A stretch of 64,000 nucleotides of DNA, taken from NCBI GenBank assembly GCA_030685065.1, contig JAUXQH010000136.1, positions 1 to 64,000 of the forward strand, given 5' to 3'. Shown here piece after piece: positions 52,361 through 60,085 of the stretch; position 1 is the first letter of the stretch, and every line of letters begins with the position of its first letter. Origin of the DNA: Pseudomonadota bacterium. Its GTDB lineage: Bacteria; Myxococcota_A; UBA796; SXON01. The notes beneath the pieces were generated by a model that did no database searches, was not told the origin of the DNA, and saw only the letters and a program-made list of their open reading frames with translations. The position numbers were made by a program, and so were the translations under genes.

Positions 52361-53356
52361 TCAGCCCAGGCACGCCACGAACGTGATGAAGGCGCTCGGC
52401 CCCTCGGCGATCTGCCAGTAGCCGCCGAGCACGGCGTCATAGGCGACGGCCTCGACCTGCTGCTGTTCGGCGTGCGGCAAAGGAAGGCGGGGCGCGTCGA
52501 TGACGCCCTCGAGCCCGGCTTCTCCCAGCTCGAACTCCCAGGTGCTGTCGTAGGTGCGCACGAGGAGGCGGGAGCCGTCGGGCCAGAGATCGGCCGAGGT
52601 CACGATGCCGCCCGACTCGGCCTCGGGGTCACGCGTCGAGATCCTGCCGACGAGGCGCGGCACGACCCCCACGTCGGGCACCAGATCGTCCACCACGTAC
52701 ACCTTCGACTCGCCGTCCCCGCGCTTGGTGAGGAGGACCGGCATCCCTTCGGGCGTGAGGAGGAACGCCTCCACGTTTTCGGCGCCGTCCGGGTAGACGA
52801 GCGGAAACCGCTCCGCCACGAGCGTGGCATCGAGCCCGCCACCCCAGCCCACCTCGGGCTCGGGCACCCGATACAGCGCGACCTCGGTCCGCTCCAGGGC
52901 GTTGTCACCCACGTCCGCCGCCCACAAGCAGGTCCCGGTCGGGCACGGCCCCAGCGCGATGGCCTCCCAATCGACGTTCTCCGCGCCCTCCAGCGAGAGC
53001 GTGCCGAGCGGGGCGCCGGTGAGATCGATTGCGTAGAACGCGGGGTCGTTCCCGTGGTCTTCGAGGATCCACAACACCCCGGGGTTGAGCACCGAGGGCG
53101 CCACGCCCGACACCTCGCTTCGATCGGCGTCCGCGAGGGAGCCGACATCGCGCGGCTCGGCCCACACGTCACAGGGCGGGGGGACGGCGGGGCCGGTGTC
53201 CGTGCCCCCGGTCTCGCCCGTTTCCGTGTGCGGCCGCTCGGTGTCCGCGTTGGCCGTGGAGTCGCCGGCGGGCGCCGCCGAGTCGTCGAGACCGCGCGTG
53301 TCCAGGTCCTCGTGGGAGGGGGCGGTGCACGCGAGGAGGGGGAGAAGCCAGAGCAT
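52361..53356 (-). CDS. beta-propeller lipoprotein with D/T/E-rich linker
   Basis: A 331-residue lipoprotein with an extremely short leader (MLWLLPLLAC, Cys at 10; no in-frame start upstream), then a ~50-residue linker of Asp, Thr, Glu, Gly and Ala. The body has blade-like repeats: APSVLNPGVLWILEDHGND, GTCLWAADVGDNALERTEV, AEAFLLTPEG-type NVEAFLLTPEGMPVLLTKR and SADLWPDGSRLLVRTYD. Such D-G-N/D and W-x-x-D patterns occur in SdiA-regulated/phytase-like propellers. Enzymatic residues cannot be named. It is upstream of folB on the same strand. Confidence 0.75.
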   Translation of the reverse strand: MLWLLPLLACTAPSHEDLDTRGLDDSAAPAGDSTANADTERPHTETGETGGTDTGPAVPPPCDVWAEPRDVGSLADADRSEVSGVAPSVLNPGVLWILEDHGNDPAFYAIDLTGAPLGTLSLEGAENVDWEAIALGPCPTGTCLWAADVGDNALERTEVALYRVPEPEVGWGGGLDATLVAERFPLVYPDGAENVEAFLLTPEGMPVLLTKRGDGESKVYVVDDLVPDVGVVPRLVGRISTRDPEAESGGIVTSADLWPDGSRLLVRTYDSTWEFELGEAGLEGVIDAPRLPLPHAEQQQVEAVAYDAVLGGYWQIAEGPSAFITFVACLG

Positions 53357-53405
53357 CTCCCGGCAGCCTACCCGTTACGCGATCGTCACGCTTCCATCTC
53401 GAAGG

Positions 53406-54428
53406 TCAATCTCCGCTCGCCGGCTCCAGGATCTCCGGTCCGCATCCCTCGGGCACCCGCTCGGGGTGGCATCGGGGCGATCCGCCCGGCAGCGCCGCGA
53501 CGTACGCCGACCCCGCGATCTCCGCGACCTGGTCCGATGCGAGGCTCTGGGGGCCCGCGTCCAACGCGGCCGCGAGGCTCGCCGAATTGGTCGCGTCGTC
53601 CGCGTCGTTGCTGTCCACGTTGGAGGTCACGAGGAAGTTGGCGGCGACCAGCGCGCGCACCTCGTCGGCGCTCCCCCCCGCGTCGTTGATCTTGAACGTC
53701 GCGGCGAACGGATCCGCCGCGGTGTCGCTGTCCACGAAGAGCACCCGGCCCTCGAGCGAGGGTGCGCCGTCGAGGTATTCGGCGCGGTGTTCGCCGGAGT
53801 CGAGGAGGGTCACGAGCATCCGCCCTCGCGCGTCGGCGAGCGACGGCCAGCCCGCGGCCACGCCCTCGGCGAGGGTGGCACGCCCACCGCGCACGTCATC
53901 CGGCTGGATCAGCCTCGTGCGCGGCCACGCGTCCGTGATCGCGGCGTCGAGCTCGGTCAGGTGTCCCGCGAGCGGTACGAGCCCCTCCACCGCCGCATCC
54001 AGCTCGTCCTTGGGCTCGATCCAGACGGTGAACGGGCTGTGGCACGGGTGCGCGTCCGACCAGCCGAGCAGCACATCGAGGCACTCCCCGAGCGTCCGGC
54101 AGGTCGACAGCGGATCGATCCCCGGCAGGTGGAACACCTGGAACACGCCGTCGTCACCGAGGTGGACGTCCAGCTCGAAGGCGCGCACGCCGACGTCCGC
54201 CTGCGCGTCGAGCGTCGGCTGCGTGTAGGCGTGGGAGGCGTCGAAGAGCTGGTCCGGCTCGATGTGGTAGCTGTTGTGCGTCCCGAGCGCCTGGACGTCC
54301 GCGAGGTCGAGAGCGTCGTCCATCGGCCCGGCAGCCTCGCACCCGGCCGTAGTCGGGGGAGCCCCCGTCTCGTCGTCCGGGGTGTCGTCCGGGCCGGCGC
54401 ACGCCAGGACCAGCCAGAGCAGCGCCAT
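53406..54428 (-). CDS. calcium-dependent PI-PLC-like lipoprotein
   Basis: A 340-residue lipoprotein (MALLWLVLAC, Cys at 10) of the Ca2+-dependent phosphatidylinositol-specific phospholipase C type (PF16670). The catalytic barrel shows GTHNSYH (H51), RAFELDVHLGDDGVF (E85, D87), VFHLPGID with the second His (H100), and TVWIEPKDEL near 135. Later segments GRMLVTLLDSGEHRAEYL and GRVLFVDSDTA complete the barrel. It should cleave a phosphoinositide or glycosylated phosphodiester outside the cell. The start overlaps the stop of the pilin-like gene (ATGA), an unexpected partner. Confidence 0.83.
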   Translation of the reverse strand: MALLWLVLACAGPDDTPDDETGAPPTTAGCEAAGPMDDALDLADVQALGTHNSYHIEPDQLFDASHAYTQPTLDAQADVGVRAFELDVHLGDDGVFQVFHLPGIDPLSTCRTLGECLDVLLGWSDAHPCHSPFTVWIEPKDELDAAVEGLVPLAGHLTELDAAITDAWPRTRLIQPDDVRGGRATLAEGVAAGWPSLADARGRMLVTLLDSGEHRAEYLDGAPSLEGRVLFVDSDTAADPFAATFKINDAGGSADEVRALVAANFLVTSNVDSNDADDATNSASLAAALDAGPQSLASDQVAEIAGSAYVAALPGGSPRCHPERVPEGCGPEILEPASGD

Positions 54429-54952
54429 CAGTACACGTACTCCGGGGTCACCATGCGGGCCCTGGACTCGCTCGTCGCGACGTACTCGGCAAAGTCCCCG
54501 TCCCCGTCCACGTCACAGAGGCCGTGCGCGGTGAAGTCTCCCTCCTCGGAGTCCACCTCGACCCAATACGCGCCTCGAACCGGCCCGTCCGGCTGCCAGC
54601 CGATCGTGCCCCAGGCGCCTCCGCCCTTCCACATGCGCGGCTCCTGGCCGCCGGCCCGCAGCTCCGCTTCCGCCTCTTCCCGGCTCGACGCGGGGACGAA
54701 CGTGTCGAAGGCCGCGTCGTAGGCGAGCTGCGCGGTCGCGAGGCCATTCACGTTGGCGGGCACCTCCGCGCGCTTCGCCTTCAGCTGCATCGCGACGAAG
54801 TTCGGGATCGCGATCGCCGCGAGGATCCCGACGACGGGGATGCTCCCGATGCAGACGACCAGCCCGACGACGCCGAAGACGATCAGCAGGATGCGGCTGG
54901 CGGGGTTCGGCGGCTTGGGTACGGGGTCTGTCGGCGAGGCGGGGGTGGACAC
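54428..54952 (-). CDS. type IV pilin-like protein
   Basis: A 174-residue protein with a hydrophobic stretch at ~19-50 ending in GILAAIAIPNFVAMQLKAKR. That resembles the N-terminal alpha1 of type IV pilins (normally FTLIELMIVVAIIGILAAIAIPNF), followed by VNGLATAQLAYDAAF and a small globular domain with a WGTIGWQPDGPVRGAYWVEV strand pair. The prepilin peptidase site (G-F-x-x-x-E) is not present upstream of the helix; instead a Pro-rich leader and a second helix precede it. It may be a membrane-anchored pilin relative rather than a processed pilin. It is co-translated with the PI-PLC-like gene. Confidence 0.72.
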   Translation of the reverse strand: MSTPASPTDPVPKPPNPASRILLIVFGVVGLVVCIGSIPVVGILAAIAIPNFVAMQLKAKRAEVPANVNGLATAQLAYDAAFDTFVPASSREEAEAELRAGGQEPRMWKGGGAWGTIGWQPDGPVRGAYWVEVDSEEGDFTAHGLCDVDGDGDFAEYVATSESRARMVTPEYVY

Positions 54953-54981
54953 GCGGGCTCCAGCGAGGCCCGGAGTGTACG

Positions 54982-56184
54982 TCAACGCGCCGTGGCGGCG
55001 CTCCTGGCCTCGTCGATTGCGGCGAGCACGACCGGCACTTCCGAGAGGGCGTTGGGCCAGCTCGGGGCGATGCGGAGGTTGTTCTCGGGGGCGCTCACGA
55101 TGACGCCGCGGGAGGCCAGGCCGCGTACGAGGCCCTGGACGTCGATGTCCGCGGGGGCGCGCAGCGCGAGGATCCCGGAGCGCCCGCCGGGATGGGGGCT
55201 GCGAAGGGAGGTGAAGCCCCGCGCGAGCAGGCCGGGCTCGACCGCGTCGTGCCAGCGCTGCACGTGGGCGTGGACCGCGGGGATCCCGAGCCGCGCGAGC
55301 AGCTCGACGGCGGCCCCCAACGCCGCGAGGCCGGCCCCGTTGGCCGCGCCGCCCTCGAACACGTCGGCGCGGGCGCGGAGCGCACGGTCGTAGCGGAGCG
55401 GGCTCGTCCCGAAGAGGAAGCCGACGGGGTCCTCGTGGGAGAGCCAGCCGCCGAGGCGGGGGACGAGCGCGCCGACGCGATGGGGCGCCACGTACAGGAA
55501 CGCGCTGCCCTCGATCCCGAGGAGCCACTTGTGGCTACCGCAGGTGAGGTAGTCGACCCCGCACGAAACGTCGATCGGGACGACGCCGGCCCCCTGGATG
55601 GCGTCGACGAACAGCTCCGCGTCGTACCGGCGGCAAAGCGCGGCGATGGCGGGGATCGGCATGGCCAGGCCCGTCTGGAACTGCACGGCGCTCACGGCCA
55701 CGAGCCGCGCCCCTTCGCGCAGGCAGGCCTCGAGCCGCAGGAGGCCATCCCCGGGATCCCCCTCCCCCGGCAGCCCGAAGCCGGTGAGCGGCAGCCGCGC
55801 GAGCGTGAGCCCGAACGTGGCGGCGGCCTGCTGCCAAGGCGTGACGTTGGCGGGAAACTCGCCCTCGAAGATCACCACCCGATCGCCGGGCCTCCACGCG
55901 ATCGCGAAGGCGATGTCGATGACACCGGTGGTCGTGTTCGAGACGAGCGCGATGTCGTCGGCTCCCGCGCCGATGAGCGTCGCGAGGGCGCCGCGGAGCA
56001 CCGCACGCTGATCGAGCCAGCGCCCGAGGGCCACCACGCCGAGGCGCGCGTAGCTGTCGACGTAGGCGATGACGGCCTCGCGGACGGGCAGGGAGACCGG
56101 GGAGATCGCGCAGTGCGCCAGGTAGCTGCGCGCGGCGAGGTCGGGGAAGAGCGAGCGATCGCCGAGCTGCGCGGAGGTTGACAT
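54982..56184 (-). CDS. class V aminotransferase (NifS / isopenicillin-N epimerase type)
   Basis: A 400-residue PLP enzyme. The PLP lysine is in CGSHKWLLG near 218, and DAIQGAGVVPIDV near 194 supplies the Asp that binds the pyridine nitrogen. ALVSNTTTGVIDIAFAI near 79 is the phosphate region, and GGAANGAGLAALGAA near 275 fits the subunit contact. The layout fits SufS/CsdA-like enzymes and isopenicillin N epimerase relatives, but the catalytic Cys of desulfurases is not evident, so desulfuration is uncertain. Ribosome binding (GGAGATAGG) precedes ATG 56184. It is divergent from purB with 86 bases between the starts. Confidence 0.85.
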   Translation of the reverse strand: MSTSAQLGDRSLFPDLAARSYLAHCAISPVSLPVREAVIAYVDSYARLGVVALGRWLDQRAVLRGALATLIGAGADDIALVSNTTTGVIDIAFAIAWRPGDRVVIFEGEFPANVTPWQQAAATFGLTLARLPLTGFGLPGEGDPGDGLLRLEACLREGARLVAVSAVQFQTGLAMPIPAIAALCRRYDAELFVDAIQGAGVVPIDVSCGVDYLTCGSHKWLLGIEGSAFLYVAPHRVGALVPRLGGWLSHEDPVGFLFGTSPLRYDRALRARADVFEGGAANGAGLAALGAAVELLARLGIPAVHAHVQRWHDAVEPGLLARGFTSLRSPHPGGRSGILALRAPADIDVQGLVRGLASRGVIVSAPENNLRIAPSWPNALSEVPVVLAAIDEARSAATAR

Positions 56185-56270
56185 TTCGACCGCCTATCTC
56201 CGGGCTCGCTCGACCGGATAGAAGCCCGACCGCACGCCCGCCGCGAAAGCCCGCCGAAGAAGGAGTTCTC

Positions 56271-57572
56271 ATGATCGCTCGTTACAGCCGCCCCGAGATG
56301 GTCGCCCTGTGGACCCCCGAACGCCGGCTCGAGGTCATGCTCGAGGTGGAGCTGCTCGCGTGCGAGGCGATGGAGGCGCGCGGGGACGTGCCCGCAGGCA
56401 CCTCCAAGCTGTGCCGGGAGAAGGCCTGCTTCGACATCCTTCGCATCGACGAGCTCGAGAAGACCCTCAAGCACGACGTCATCGCGTTCCTCACCAACGT
56501 GGCCGAGTACGTGGGCGAGCCCGCGCGACACCTCCACAAGGGCATGACCTCGAGCGACGTGCTCGACACCGCGCTCGCGGTGCAGCTCCGGGACGCGGGC
56601 GTCCTGATCCGCCAGGCGCTCGAGGACGTGCTGGTGGTGCTCGAACGTCGCGCCCGCGAACACACGCACACCCTCTGCATCGGCCGCTCCCACGGGATCC
56701 ACGCGGAGCCCACCACCTTCGGCTGGAAGCTGGCCATCTTGTGGGACGAGCTGCGGCGCGGTCGGGACCGGCTCGACCACGCCATCGCCGACATCTCGGT
56801 CGGCAAGGTCAGCGGCGCGGTCGGCACGTTCGCGCACCTCGATCCGTCGGTCGAGGCCTACGTGTGCGCGAAGCTCGGGCTCACCCCCGCCCCCGCGTCG
56901 AACCAGGTCGTCCAGCGCGACCGCCACGCGTACTACTTCACCGTGCTCGCGCTGATCGCGACCTCGATCGAGAAGATCGCGGTCGAAATCCGGCACCTCC
57001 AACGCACCGAGGTGCTCGAGGTCGAGGAGCCGTTCACGGCCGGCCAGAAGGGCTCGAGCGCGATGCCCCACAAGCGCAACCCGATCCTCTCGGAAAACCT
57101 GACCGGGCTCGCCCGGCTGATGCGCGGGTGGGCGCAGGCGGCCACGGAGGACGTGCCGCTGTGGCACGAGCGCGACATCTCGCACTCCAGCGTCGAGCGC
57201 GTGATCGCTCCGGACGCGACCGTCACGCTGCACTTCATGCTCTACCGCTTGCGCGGGCTGATCGACGGGCTCGTGGTCTACCCGGAGAACATGCAGAAGA
57301 ACCTGGACAAGACCGGCGGCCTCTTCTACAGCCAGCGCGTCATGCTCGCGCTGGTGGAGTCCGGCCTGTCCCGGGAAGAGGCCTACGCGCGTGTCCAGCG
57401 CAACGCGATGCGGACCTGGGCCGAGGGCACGCCGCTCCTCGATCTGATGCTCGCCGACGCCGACATCGCGGGCGTGCTCGGTGAGGCTACGATCCGCTCA
57501 GCATGCGATCCAGAGTGGTATGTCCGCCACGCGGAAACGGTGCTCGATCGGGTGTTCGGTAGTCGTTCGTAA
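56271..57572 (+). CDS. purB: adenylosuccinate lyase
   Basis: A 433-residue member of the fumarase/aspartase superfamily, acting twice in purine synthesis (SAICAR to AICAR; adenylosuccinate to AMP). It has MIARYSRPEMVALWTPERRL at the start, KGMTSSDVLDTALAVQL with the catalytic region TSSD near 88, GRSHGIHAEPTTFGWK near 138 and the signature GSSAMPHKRNPILSEN near 262, where Ser and His act in catalysis. ATG 56271 is preceded by AAGGAG. The upstream in-frame extension to 56178 has no homology. Confidence 0.95.
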   Translation: MIARYSRPEMVALWTPERRLEVMLEVELLACEAMEARGDVPAGTSKLCREKACFDILRIDELEKTLKHDVIAFLTNVAEYVGEPARHLHKGMTSSDVLDTALAVQLRDAGVLIRQALEDVLVVLERRAREHTHTLCIGRSHGIHAEPTTFGWKLAILWDELRRGRDRLDHAIADISVGKVSGAVGTFAHLDPSVEAYVCAKLGLTPAPASNQVVQRDRHAYYFTVLALIATSIEKIAVEIRHLQRTEVLEVEEPFTAGQKGSSAMPHKRNPILSENLTGLARLMRGWAQAATEDVPLWHERDISHSSVERVIAPDATVTLHFMLYRLRGLIDGLVVYPENMQKNLDKTGGLFYSQRVMLALVESGLSREEAYARVQRNAMRTWAEGTPLLDLMLADADIAGVLGEATIRSACDPEWYVRHAETVLDRVFGSRS

Positions 57573-57646
57573 AAATCCCGCTGAAGGCCCGTAGAAAGCC
57601 TCTCGAATCGCTTGCCCCCGGGCCCGGTCTGCAACATGCTGTGCAC

Positions 57647-58372
57647 ATGGGCCTGCTCCTCCTGATGCTCGGCTGCGCGAAACACGTCTCCTGGGACGTG
57701 CAACCCCGGCCGTCCTACGCGCTGCCGTCGCTCGAGGTGAGCGTGGTCACGGGGGAGCGCTCGTGCAAGCGCGTCGCGGACGACCTCGCGCAGACCCTGT
57801 CGGCTCGACCCGGGGTGGTGGTGCGTCCGGATGCACCGGTGCGCCTGCTCGTCCAGGACTGTGAGCACGAGGTCGAGACCCTCCTCGAGCTCGAGTCCGT
57901 TTTTCCGGGCATCGACTACAGCGCCGCGGTCTCGCACGAGCGGCGCCGTTTCGACATGCGCGGCTGGGCCAACGCGGTGCTCATCGTCGACAGTCCGTCG
58001 GCCGCCACCGTACGCCTCGACGGCGGCGCCGAGCGGCGCGTCCGCGGCCCCTGGGTGAGCGACGGCGAGCTCGACATGCCCCGCATGTTCACGCTCCAAC
58101 AGGCGGTCCGGCGCGATCTCGCCACCGACCTCGCCGACCAGCTCGCGCCCCTCCCGGCGACCATCCGCCGCACCCTCTACAACGACCCCGAGCCGGGCAC
58201 CTCTCGCCAGCTCCACAACCTCGCGGTCGACGCCGAGCGAGAAGGCAATCTGGACGAGGCGCTGCGCCTCGCGAAGCAGGCCTACGCCGCCAACCCCACG
58301 GCGGTGGGGATGGACTACATCGAGGCCCTTCAGGAGCACGCGAGCGCGGTCGGGTACGCCCTCGCGCCGTAG
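57647..58372 (+). CDS. lipoprotein with TPR-like C-terminus
   Basis: A 241-residue lipoprotein with a short leader (MGLLLLMLGC; a GTG two codons earlier is possible). The N-terminal ~150 residues have alternating strands and helices (ARPGVVVRPDAPVRLLVQDC) without a family I recognise. The C-terminal ~45 residues look like one TPR unit (LAVDAEREGNLDEALRLAKQ then AYAANPT). No catalytic motif. It stands between purB and the flavin reductase on the same strand. Confidence 0.65.
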   Translation: MGLLLLMLGCAKHVSWDVQPRPSYALPSLEVSVVTGERSCKRVADDLAQTLSARPGVVVRPDAPVRLLVQDCEHEVETLLELESVFPGIDYSAAVSHERRRFDMRGWANAVLIVDSPSAATVRLDGGAERRVRGPWVSDGELDMPRMFTLQQAVRRDLATDLADQLAPLPATIRRTLYNDPEPGTSRQLHNLAVDAEREGNLDEALRLAKQAYAANPTAVGMDYIEALQEHASAVGYALAP

Positions 58373-58426
58373 CCGGTCGGGCCCGCGCGGGTAGCGCCGG
58401 GGCGACGCGACGGATAGCCCGCGGTC

Positions 58427-58972
58427 ATGCGCGTCCTCGCTGTCTGTGGCTCCCTCCGCCCCTCCTCCTCCACCCGGAGCGCCCTCGCCGTGGCGCTCGC
58501 CGCCGCCGGTCAACGCGGCGCCGAGGTCGGCTGGGTCGATATCAGCGGCCTCCCCTGGTGTGATGGTCGCGCGGTCGACGCGTACGGCCCCCGGGTGGAC
58601 GCGTTTCGCGCGGAGGTGGCCAGCGCGGACGCCCTGCTGCTCGGCTCGCCCGAGTACCACGGGAGCTTCACCGGGGTCCTCAAGAACGCGCTCGACCTGT
58701 GCGGCCCCGAAGACCTCCGTGGCAAGCTCATCGGGCTCGTCGCGACGGCCCGCGGCGACGCCGGCGCGATGAACACGCTCAACCACCTTCGGCAGGTGTC
58801 GCGGTGGGTCGGCGCGTGGGTGCTCCCGGCCCAGGTCAGCGTGCCGCGCGCAGCGGACGCCTTCGATGCTCTGGGCCAGGCCCGGCGCGAAGGGCTCGGC
58901 GAGGAGCTCGCCCTCCTCGGAACGGAGCTGGTACGGTACGGGCGGCTCCTCGCGGCCGACGGGGCCGTGTAG
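58427..58972 (+). CDS. NADPH-dependent FMN reductase family protein
   Basis: A 181-residue flavodoxin-fold enzyme (PF03358). The FMN phosphate loop is VCGSLRPSSSTRSALAVAL at residue 6-24, the flavin ring loop SPEYHGSFTGVLKNALD near 78, and GLVATARGDAGAMNTLNHLR lines the dimer. Typical of SsuE/ArsH/azoreductase-like quinone or flavin reductases; the substrate is open. The TAG stop is the first codon of the 15-base element TAGCCAGAACGCCCG, also found at the stop of the YXWGXW gene. Confidence 0.9.
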   Translation: MRVLAVCGSLRPSSSTRSALAVALAAAGQRGAEVGWVDISGLPWCDGRAVDAYGPRVDAFRAEVASADALLLGSPEYHGSFTGVLKNALDLCGPEDLRGKLIGLVATARGDAGAMNTLNHLRQVSRWVGAWVLPAQVSVPRAADAFDALGQARREGLGEELALLGTELVRYGRLLAADGAV

Positions 58973-58984
58973 CCAGAACGCCCG
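58970..58984 (+). repeat. second copy of a 15-base stop-codon element
   Basis: TAGCCAGAACGCCCG begins with the flavin-reductase stop codon. The identical 15 bases, also starting with a stop codon, occur on the minus strand at 22832-22818, where they form the left arm of a perfect hairpin. Here the right arm is missing (the following bases, GTCGATTCAGGCC, do not pair well). Confidence 0.7.
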
Positions 58985-58990
58985 GTCGAT

Positions 58991-60043
58991 TCAGGCCATG
59001 TCGCCGAAGCTGATCCCGACCGCGCGCGCGGCCCGGACCAGCTCGTCGTCCGCGCCGACGTTGCGGTTGATCCGGGCCTCCTCCAGGGGCACGCCCTCGA
59101 CGCGGCCGTTGCGGAGCGTCACCAGCTCGCCCCAGCGCCCCGCCTCCACCAGGTCCACGGCGCACACGCCGAAGCGCGTGGCGAGCACCCGATCGAACGA
59201 ATCGGGGCCGCCGCCGCGCTGCAGGTGCCCGAGCACGATCACGCGGGTGTCGATGCCGGGCAGGATCCGCTCGATGGCATCGGCCACGTAGGCGCCCGCC
59301 TTTCCCGCGCCGAGCACGCGCCCGTCCACCCGCGCGCCCTCGGACACGACGATGAGGCTGAAATTGCGCCCGAGCGCGCGCCGGTCTTCGATCTTCTGGA
59401 TCACGCCTTCGGGCGTCCACGCGATCTCGGGGATGAGGATCACGTCCGCGCCGCCCGCCACGCCGCCCTGTAGGGCGATCCATCCCGCGTCGCGCCCCAT
59501 CACCTCGAGCACCAGCACGCGATCGTGCGACTCGGCGGTCGTGTGGAGGCGGTCGAGCGCGTCGGTCACGCAGTCCACCGCGCTCTGGAAGCCGAAGGTG
59601 AGGTCGGTCGCGCCGAGATCGTTGTCGATGGTCTTCGGCACGCCCACGGCCTTGATGCCGTGACGGGACGCGAGATCCATCACGATGCGCTGCGTGCCGT
59701 CCCCTCCGAGCACGATGAGGCCCTCGAGCCCGAGGCGCTTCATCGCCGCGGCGACCTCGCCCGAGCGATCCGCCTCGGTGCCTTGCTGTCCCGGGTAGTG
59801 GAAGGGGTCGCCGCGGTTGGTGGTGCCGAGGATGGTGCCACCGCGCTGAAGCAGGCCTTTGCAGGCCACCGGCGTGAGCGACTTGACCCGGAGCGGATTG
59901 GACAGGAGCCCGTTGAACGAGTCCTCGATCCCGAGGAGGCGCCAGCCCTTCCTCCCCACGCCGTACTTGATGACCGCGCGGATCACGGCGTTGAGCCCTG
60001 GGGCGTCGCCCCCACCTGTGAGGATGCCAACGTTATGACCCAC
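58991..60043 (-). CDS. pfkA: 6-phosphofructokinase
   Basis: A 350-residue PfkA-family enzyme of glycolysis. GILTGGGDAPGLNA (6-19) binds the nucleotide phosphate, GGDGT (113-117) follows, and PKTIDND (136-142) contains the catalytic Asp; later EVMGRDAGWIA and LGHLQRGGGPDSFDR bind the sugar phosphate. Gly at the GGDG position predicts ATP use, whereas Lys before TIDND is more usual in PPi-dependent enzymes, so donor preference is not certain. GTG 60043 was chosen where the family begins. Its start overlaps by nine bases a divergent ATG (60035) that could start the GH1-like gene. Confidence 0.92.
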   Translation of the reverse strand: MGHNVGILTGGGDAPGLNAVIRAVIKYGVGRKGWRLLGIEDSFNGLLSNPLRVKSLTPVACKGLLQRGGTILGTTNRGDPFHYPGQQGTEADRSGEVAAAMKRLGLEGLIVLGGDGTQRIVMDLASRHGIKAVGVPKTIDNDLGATDLTFGFQSAVDCVTDALDRLHTTAESHDRVLVLEVMGRDAGWIALQGGVAGGADVILIPEIAWTPEGVIQKIEDRRALGRNFSLIVVSEGARVDGRVLGAGKAGAYVADAIERILPGIDTRVIVLGHLQRGGGPDSFDRVLATRFGVCAVDLVEAGRWGELVTLRNGRVEGVPLEEARINRNVGADDELVRAARAVGISFGDMA

Positions 60044-60085
60044 ACCATCTCCGGGATACGCGGGCCTATCGCGGAGTCCGAGCAC

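Noticed and set aside
56178..56183. TTGACA as a -35 box for purB
   Set aside because: The hexamer is perfect but no -10-like sequence lies 15-19 bases downstream; it falls in the first codons of the divergent aminotransferase gene.
54982..56184. Cysteine desulfurase (SufS) assignment
   Set aside because: Class V fold is clear, but I cannot find the conserved catalytic Cys loop and no suf or isc genes are adjacent.
58970..58990. Functional intrinsic terminator after the flavin reductase
   Set aside because: Only one arm of the hairpin seen at 22803 is present and there is no T-tract.
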